A stretch of 64,000 nucleotides of DNA. Source: Sistotremastrum niveocremeum HHB9708 (lineage: Eukaryota; Basidiomycota; Agaricomycetes; Sistotremastrales; Sistotremastraceae). A model generated the notes under the pieces. It had not been told where the DNA came from. It made no database searches and was given only the letters and a program-made list of their open reading frames with translations. Within the stretch, counting starts at the first letter, position 1, and every line of letters begins with the position of its first letter. The stretch lies in NCBI GenBank assembly GCA_001630475.1, contig KV419421.1, forward strand, positions 8,916 to 72,915, written 5' to 3'. Both the position numbers and the translations under genes were made by a program. Shown here piece by piece: positions 57,071-64,000 of the stretch.

Positions 57071-58991
57071 ATGAAACCCTCACTACCCGCCTTCTTTCTT
57101 TCGACATGTGTATGTCTACACAGTGTGGCTGGGATAAAACTCGAAGGACGTGTAGTCGGACGAGCCGCAAAGAATGCCCTTCGAAAACGTGTACAGATGA
57201 CGGGATTCGGATCGTCTGCTGTGGACGATGCGAGTGATGTTACTTATACGACTACTATGAACATTGGTGGAAGGGATATTAGCGTTCTCATTGATACTGG
57301 AAGGTATGTCTCACCCGCTATCTTCTCTTGTTGGATGAGACTTATATGGTGGCAGTTCGGATTTATGGGCGACTGGACAAATACCTAATTCTACTCCTAC
57401 GAATTTCACTGCGGACGTTACTTATGCACAAGGCGACGCTGGAGGTACGTCCCTTTCCCTTCCTTCATTTACTGTATTCTAAAAGAGAACGCAGGATACA
57501 TCAGTATCGCCCCCGTCCAATTCGCAGGCTACACAATCCCCGACCAAGCCTACAGTACGCGCCCTTCTCATATTGCCAAATGCACACCTTAACATCTCAC
57601 CAGTAAACGTAACATCCGGCGACCCACCCAGCGTCGACGGTCTAATAGGACTCGGCCCCTACATGGGTTCCACAATCCGCACAACAGTCGGCTCACCCTC
57701 AGCAGACCCAGTCCTAAATCGCATATTCGCCCAAAACACCTCCACACCCAACTTCCTCTCTTTCATCCTCGGACGCTCATCCGGTCCCTCCCAACCTTTT
57801 TCAGGAGAGTTGACTGTGGGAGAAGTCATTCAAGGGTTTGAGAAGATTAGTGGGGAGGTGAAGAATGAGGTTCAGGTGTTGCCGACTAGTGATTCGGGGG
57901 ATCAACATTGGGCTTTGTCTCTTGATACGTTTACTGGACCTGATGGGAAAGCCATCCCATACACCACGACAGTACCCAACGAATCGAAACCCGTCGCAGT
58001 CCTCGACTCAGGCTTCTCCCTCCCCCAAATACCAGGAAACATCTCCGACGCAATCTACGGTCGTGTACAAGGTGCTCAATGGTTGACTACAAGTCCTGTA
58101 GGACCTGTATGGCAGATCCCATGTGAACAGGAGTTGAACATATCCGTTACTATTGGCGGGAAAGTGTATCCTATCCATCCATTGGACGTCTCCCTCGAAA
58201 TAACTATCAATCCCGACATACCGAATATCTGCGTCGGAGCCGTAAGTCCCCCTCTCCCCTTTCTCCTCCACAAATCTAATGGGTTGATGGTAGTTCCAAC
58301 CCTCTACTATTGGATTTTCAAACGCCGCACAAATATTCGACATGGTACTCGGCATGTCATTCCTCCGAAACACATACACACTCATCAATTTCGGCGATTT
58401 CGTCGATGTAAACTCTTCCGTTACCGCTGATCCTTATATTCAATTACTCTCCGTAAGCCCTCCCCCTCCCCTCCTCCTCATTTTATTGACTAACAATGCG
58501 ATGGGGTGTAGTTGACGGATCCGGGACAAGCTCATCAGGACTTCGTCTCCACCCGTCTAAATAACGTAGACACCACATCCGACTCGCAGTTTGCACTCCT
58601 CCCCGCATCCTCCCAACAATCCTCCGGCACCGGATCCCCCGCCTCCCCCGACCCCTCAAACGAAATGACGAAAACAAAGTCCATAAAATCCACCGGCAAA
58701 AAGATCGGAAAAGTCGTTCTCATAGCCTTAATCGCTGGAGCTGCTCTGCTCCTCATCACCCTCCTCGTATGTTTCTTCGTATGCTGCAGGAAGAGGGGAG
58801 GAGGGAAGAATGTGAATGTGAGGATGATGAGTGGATTGGGTATGAGTGGTGTTGGGTTTAAAGGGACTGAAGTTCCTATGCCTGTTGGAGGTGGACAGCA
58901 GGGGGCGAGTTATGTGCCGATATCGTATCAGTATCCTGCGCCGGGGAGTCATGCGCCGGGGTATGGAGGTTATGGGTATACGCAGTACTAG
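57071..58991 (+). CDS. Membrane-anchored pepsin-like aspartic protease (A1 family)
   Basis: Six exons (57071-57303, 57356-57444, 57495-57554, 57604-58241, 58294-58452, 58512-58991) give 552 residues. Seen: signal peptide (residues about 1-20), basic propeptide ending near KR, first active-site motif ISVLIDTGSSDLW (D75), DGLIGLG flap-side motif, and second motif AVLDSGF (D262), where the usual Thr/Ser after DSG is Phe. A long Ser/Pro linker, one membrane helix (about 461-484) followed by CCRKR, and a Gly/Tyr-rich cytosolic tail complete it. Family members with this tail are cell-surface proteases of basidiomycetes. The Phe in the second motif could reduce or alter activity. Confidence 0.87.
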
Positions 58992-59490
58992 CCTTCCCTC
59001 CTCCACTCCCGGACATTTCCTTTCTATTCCTCCCCTTTTCCCGCTTTCTTCGGTTCAGTCCAGTTGGTCTGGTTCACGGACTCATTCTTTCACTCACGAT
59101 TTGATGACATCTCTGTTTATTTTTGTATAATAGTACATATCCTCCTAGTAAAACACGCATATTATACGGACCAGTGCGGTACCCGTAGTAACATAGCCAT
59201 TGCCAACATTTTTCCTGTCCAATCCATTTCGAGTTCAACTTTGTACACGCATTTAGAATTTCACAACTGAGTAACGCTACGACCTCCCAACAACGACCAG
59301 TACCAGTGATCGCATTCCACAATAATCGATAATCTGGAATCTTCGGCGTCGGAGTCTCAAATGGCTTGCTTTATAGAAGATCGCGTCCCAATTCACCCGA
59401 GTCGAAGGCTATACCCTCGTTCACCTCATCTTCTCTCGCGATCGCGACTTTCTGTGTTGTGTCCTGAGTTTGGTTGAATATTGAGTGAAT

Positions 59491-61318
59491 ATGCCTCTTA
59501 ATTATTCAAAGTGGGATCAGCTCGAGGTATGATCTCCTATTGCTTTGTATTGTTTTGTGCAAGGATCGAGGCTGATGAGATTGCTATGATCTAGCTTTCT
59601 GATGATTCGGATATCGAAGGACATCCTAACGTAGATAAGAAATCTCTCATCCGGTACGTCCCCGCATATCGAATCGATATCCATATTGACAGATGTACGA
59701 CTGTAGATGGAAACAACGCGATATCCACGAGAAACGTGAAATCCGCAAAGCGAACATCGCAAAGATCAAAGCAGAGCTCAAAACACACTCTGTCCTGCAC
59801 CCGCGCCTAACGACATTCACACAATCCCTCCCCTCCAAGGGTCTATCATTCTATTCGCAAACAGTCGAACAACTCCAAACTTCTCCATCGCCTGATAAAC
59901 CTACGGATGTGGAAGGACAGCCTACGTACGATGCTATGATCGTTGATGTCCTACTTCGAGTTCGAGAGGAGGTGATGAAAGAACTTGGAAAGGAGGATGA
60001 GGAGAAAGTTGTTAAAGCGCTTGTTAAAGGGTTGGAAGGACATTTGAAGGAGATGGAGGAGTTTAAAGAGAGGAGGGAGAAGGAATTGGAGAGTGAGTTG
60101 AAAGAGCAGGCGAAACATATTACGAGTGATGATTTACATGATGGGTGGGATTCACATGTATGTTCCTTTACTTCTTCTTGTTTGAGAGGGGGGCTGATGG
60201 GTTGGATGGTGTAGTATGTCCCGCCGACGCCTGAGCCTGCGCCGCTTGTCAAGCCGAAAGTATCGAAGGAACCAGCGAAGAAGTCGACGAAGACCACAAC
60301 AGAATACGAAGTCCTCAATCCCAAATCCTCATCCTCATCCACCCCCGCTCCTCCCCCTCCCGCCGCCGCCGCCGCCTCAGCAGAAGAAGAAGAAGAAGAA
60401 GAAGAAGAAGAAGAAGAAGAAGAAGAAGAAGAAGACCCCGATCTCCCAGAACTAACGCCCGGCCTCCGAGGATTCGCAAAAATCCCCCTAGGCGAATACA
60501 CCCGTTCATTCGAATACATCCAATCCCACCGCGATGTAGTTCTTCCAGGTGCATACGATGCATTACTCGTCGAAGCGTGGTCTGCTCAGACGAGGGGGGA
60601 GAGCAAGTATTCGAAACAGTGTGTTCATCAGGCGCTTTTGTTGCAGTATTGTGAGAAGTTGGGGACGAATGGTGTGGGGCTTTTCTTCAAGAAGTACCCC
60701 TTCCTTCCTCTCATCTAATTTGGAATGAATTTGCTGATGTTGGGTAGGATGATCGAGCATGCGAAACCTGCTGAACCTGTATTCCGCAAAGACGTCGATG
60801 ACACACACGCACATATCGTTCGACGTGTCAAAGAGACCAAAACGGAGCCCCAAGCATCAGGCAAAGAAACGATCCAACTCTTCCCAGAAGGCGACGGCTC
60901 AGACGTAGCATGGTACATCCCCGACGGACCCCCTCCACCAAACCTAATCCTCGAAGGACCCGGAACCGAAGATCTCTCAGTCGACGAAGTCCGAGAAGTC
61001 CTCGAAAATCGCTGGCAGATCTTCCAATCCTTCTCCCCCGCAATCCAAGCAGCACTGAAGGCTAATAGTTTGGATAAGTTGAATAAGGTGTTGCTTGGGA
61101 TGACGGTGGATGAGGCTGAGGAATTGGTGGAGAAGTTGCAGGATTCGGGGATGTTGACTTTTGCGGGTGGGGGTGTGCAGGAGGGTGGACCGCTTGAGCC
61201 GCATTTGGCGGCTGTTGCTGCTAGGGAGAAGGCTGAGGCGGAGGCTGAGGCGAAGAAGGCTGCTGCTGCGAATGCTGATGGTGATGGTGATGCGGTACAG
61301 GATGCTGAGGAACTGTGA
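59491..61318 (+). CDS. CDC37: Hsp90 co-chaperone CDC37
   Basis: Five exons (59491-59526, 59595-59653, 59707-60157, 60215-60693, 60748-61318) give 531 residues. Seen: the family N-terminus MPLNYSKWDQLELSDDSDIE with the conserved phosphorylatable Ser in DDSD, HPNVDKKSLIRWKQRDIHEK, a coiled-coil, then the Hsp90-binding middle domain (KIPLGEYTRSFEYIQSHRDV, CVHQALLLQYCEKLG) and the C-terminal domain. It delivers kinases to Hsp90 in the cytosol. Odd: a run of about 18 Glu coded by GAA/GAG-type repeats plus an Ala/Pro run in the linker. Two truncated 5' copies lie at 47.3 and 52.7 kb. Confidence 0.95.
60382..60434. repeat. (AGA)n trinucleotide run in CDC37
   Basis: An uninterrupted purine run coding poly-Glu, preceded by a GCC run coding poly-Ala (about 60360-60376). 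Likely length-variable between strains. Confidence 0.85.
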
Positions 61319-61319
61319 T

Positions 61320-62755
61320 TATTGTCTGGAAGTTGGATTTTCCGCGTCTTCATGATTGATTTCTTTGTGCTCTCAATGCATGCTTTGTAATAATAGTACT
61401 AATTCAAAACAACTACCTGCGTTAAATATTTCCGCTGAGTGTCAATGCAACTGTGAGTTTCCTTGTCGAAGACCGCGTGCTGCTATAGCGCCGAGATTGG
61501 TTGTGTTTTGACTTGGACTTTCTCCAGAGGCTCGAACTCGCTATCGTGCCATACTCTCGTCAGGATATCTCTGTCACAATATGGATAACAGAGCTGTCAA
61601 TCTAATCACGCCATGGAACCTGATACTCAAATTCTCGCCGTGATGCGTACCCAGAAACGGAGGCGCCCTCGACGTTTATTAATAAATCCAAGTCTTCTAC
61701 CCATCTTGCATCTTGCGTCCTCAGTACTCCATTCTGATGAAGTCAAAACGTCAACAGAGAGTCGGGCGTTCTCCCCGGATCTTGTCAGTCGCCGCCGTAA
61801 CTTCTGTCCTGGCGCTCTTCATCTCAACGTTAACAAGCATCTACACTTCAAGGCTCCTTCATATCCGTCTCCTTCTCGTCGGATTCCATCCTCTCAAAGT
61901 CGCCTCGAACCATCTGATTATCAACAGTATCAACCCCGGGCCTTGAATCAAGTTACTTCCTCGTCAAGTGATCAGTGATTCATCTCTACCTATTCTCGAA
62001 CATACTATCCCGAATGAATACTTTCTAATGTCCTCGTCTATCACTCGACCCTGTATGGCGACTAGCTCGCGTCTGCGTCCAATTGCATTCATCGTGCTAT
62101 AACTGTCATTCTGCTCGACTGTGTCTATTTCATTTGAGACCATGTTCTTGCAAACGGTGTCATCTCTCATCGTCAGATCACCTCTGGTCCGCTGCTCCCA
62201 GGCAGTCATCGGACGAGAACAGGTACCAACTCCTCGAGGTATGTTCTGAAACCACGATTGCACTGTATATTGCCTAACTGAGATCATAGCGTGTATCAAG
62301 GAAAATTCTCGACGCCTGATCGTGAAGCTCTCCTGAACTTGAAGGCGTTTGGAAGATCAGCTGAAATCAAGCTGAAAGTAGAATCTTGGGCGGCGTTCCG
62401 GAAAATTGCGCAATTCCGAGGCATTGATTCGAAAGAAGTTGGCGTGTCCGTGAAGAATAAACGCTATTAGAAATCAGTTGCATCGATGTCTAGCGGCTAG
62501 CCTGGATTTTATCGCAATGTCTCGCGCTTTCTTCTCTTCCACGACCCGAGAGTGATTGCACGCTTATTCCTTGCTCTCGTCTCGCCCAAATCGCTGTCGC
62601 ATCGCCATGGACTATTTCTTCCATACAATCTACGTCGAAGACATTGTTCTCTCCTGATCGACATCAACGCCATGACAGCGGTTCCCGTCCCTTGCCTTTT
62701 CCAAGAATATAGCAAACCGCTTCCTCCACAAATGATCATATTATTCATAACCCTC
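61320..62755. other. Intergenic region downstream of CDC37
   Basis: A 121-codon plus-strand frame at 61613-61978 is Ser/Arg-rich and has no motif; it may be part of the duplicated C/D upstream segment, but I could not match it to the C side. No gene supported. Confidence 0.35.
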
Positions 62756-62759
62756 AACC

Positions 62760-63210
62760 TATGGATCCGACCTACTTGATTCTCGTTTTCGTGCCTCCCT
62801 GCATCATCCGCTCATATGAGCACTTGATCTCGGAACCGCACGCAAGCGTGTACGAACGCCTTTTCTTGATCCAGGGATCTGTCAATGCTGTCCTCCGATG
62901 CCTTCTGGATATCTATTGTCCTTTGAGCTCAATGGCGAGCGCCAGAATTTCTTCGATGATATGATGTCGACCTTTTTGACAGTGTCACCTCACGTTCATC
63001 ATGTGGTAATGTTCTCGATCACGACTTCTCCTATATTCTTCTTTTGTGCCACTCCCTTCTCGTCAAATGTAATATTTGGGGTCCTCTCTGTTCTTCGCTT
63101 TTCAGAGATTTCTACAGTGCACTCTCTGCGTAAATCGGCGATAATATTTGATATTTTAGGCTTCAAGTATCAATACTCTTGCGTGATCCTAGCCTCTCGT
63201 TACAAATGAT
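62760..63210 (+). repeat. Upstream block of F-box D shared with C
   Basis: Partner of 55520-56115 in inverted orientation (see that entry). Landmarks in translation: SYEHLISEPHAS, SSMASARIS, VLSVLRFSEIS. Confidence 0.6.
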
Positions 63211-63244
63211 CTGTAATTTATCTTTTTGATACGTTCCACCCACA

Positions 63245-63390
63245 CAGTAGAGAGGTGACGAGGCTCCGACGTCCGAGAGCGCGACTCCGACGCGTCTTCC
63301 CTGCCACCACCGCGACACTGCGAGCCAAGCTGCGAGCCTCTGTCAGTTTCCCATCCGCACGCTTCGAACGAACACCAACGAACCGTCGAT
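63245..63390 (+). promoter_or_regulatory. Conserved 5' block of F-box D
   Basis: GCGACTCCGACGCGTCTT and GTCAGTTTCCCATCCGCA at the same spacing from the ATG as in B and C. Confidence 0.6.
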
Positions 63391-64000
63391 ATGTCTTTTG
63401 ACCATCTGGCTGTTGAACTTGTGGAGGAAATACTCGAACTCTATGTATCTAAACCCCGGGATCCAAAATTGAAACCGTCGCTTTACGATTTTGACAGGAT
63501 GCGAGCGGTGATGAGATTGACTTTAGTGTGCGTTTCTCACCCATCTCATGTCCTTCATTCTGTGCTGAATGTTTCTGAATGTTTAGTAATAAAAGAATAC
63601 GACAAATAGTACTCTCTCGTCCAGCCTTCTGGCGAGTCATCTACCTGCACGCTCCAATGCCCATCGTCGAGATGTTCTTCGAACGAGCCCTCAAAAAGAA
63701 CATTGACCTCTCTCTCGACCAAATTTATCAATGCTGCGAAAATCTCTGCAAAAATAGCACCCCCGCCGACCAAATAGCACAACGAGCCAGCTTTATCCAG
63801 TCAAACATGTCCGCATTCCAACACCTCACCCTGCTGCCAATCAAATTAAACAACATTGATTACTGGAAGACACTTTCTGTCGCGCTCCAGACTCCCGCCC
63901 CAAATCTGCGATCCATCGATATCCGATTCTCCCAAGACATGCAATGCCCGAATCTTTTTGATCAGAATGCCCCTAAACTCCGTACCGCTCATCTCCTCAC
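63391..64000 (+). CDS. F-box/LRR-like protein, paralogue D (5' part)
   Basis: Exon 1 is 63391-63527; exon 2 begins at 63587 and is open to the window end, so the gene is truncated by the window only. Seen: LAVELVEEILELYVSKPRDPK, NKRIRQIVLSRPAFWRVIYL, MPIVEMFFERALKKNIDLSLDQIY, TPAPNLRSIDIRFSQDMQCPNLF. The intron sits at the same codon and phase as in B and C. Orientation is opposite to C. Likely an SCF adaptor like its paralogues. Confidence 0.85.

Noticed and set aside
60216-60563. Poly-Lys and poly-Leu frames
   Set aside because: Alternative-frame readings of the AGA run in CDC37.
1-64000. LTR retroelements, Polinton-like or other virus-derived sequences, CRISPR arrays, rRNA
   Set aside because: No reverse transcriptase, integrase, capsid or polymerase signatures, no long terminal direct repeats and no regularly spaced short repeats were recognised in either strand; a profile search would be needed to exclude very old pieces.

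Overview
The window reads as genomic DNA of a filamentous basidiomycete, most likely an Agaricomycete. The genes are intron-rich, with introns of about 37-65 nt and GT..AG borders. The protein set is typical of mushroom-forming fungi: a type-3 copper tyrosinase, a GPR1/FUN34/YaaH acetate transporter, a MID1 channel subunit, an MLKL-like helical bundle fused to a kinase-like domain, and expanded F-box/LRR-like proteins. No rRNA, tRNA, CRISPR array, virus-derived element or LTR element was recognised. All exon borders were derived by hand from reading-frame continuity and splice consensus; they agree in phase, but an error of 1 nt is possible.

Layout. 0-2.9 kb: a Ser/Thr-rich GPI-type surface protein, then three short non-autonomous DNA elements packed upstream of it (hAT-type, a perfect foldback, a long-TIR element with 9-bp TSD). 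3.9-5.0 kb: an unknown single-pass membrane protein. 6.2-7.75 kb: repeats and a TA-flanked MITE. 9.36-16.0 kb: acetate transporter, MLKL-like pseudokinase and an orphan seven-helix receptor-like protein. 17.3-25.5 kb: a possible PD-(D/E)XK-like protein, MID1, tyrosinase and a small disordered basic protein. 27.4-32.8 kb: a convergent pair of ubiquitin-ligase genes (Dsc3-like and a PA-TM-RING protein), a tiny gene, and TAF6. 35.4-37.1 kb: a three-finger CCCH protein.

From 37.8 kb to the end the window is a mosaic of segmental duplications. Four F-box paralogues (A at 38.6-40.1, B at 44.9-46.4, C at 53.8-55.3, D from 63.4 running off the end) alternate in orientation (-,+,-,+). They share an intron position, a conserved 5' block and, for A-C, a conserved 3' block. 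B and C lie in opposite arms of a large inverted duplication centred near 49.69 kb. Each arm also carries a truncated 5' piece of CDC37 and a copy of an NTF2-like gene (frameshifted on the left, intact on the right). The centre is a hairpin element related to a second one (59-bp perfect arms) upstream of F-box A. C and D form a further inverted pair around an intact membrane-anchored aspartic protease and the full CDC37 gene. A family of about 260-320 bp modules accompanies these loci and also occurs at 6.2-6.9 kb.

The housekeeping genes (TAF6, CDC37, Dsc3) show that this is ordinary euchromatic sequence. The F-box region is a fast-evolving block that has copied pieces of its neighbours.
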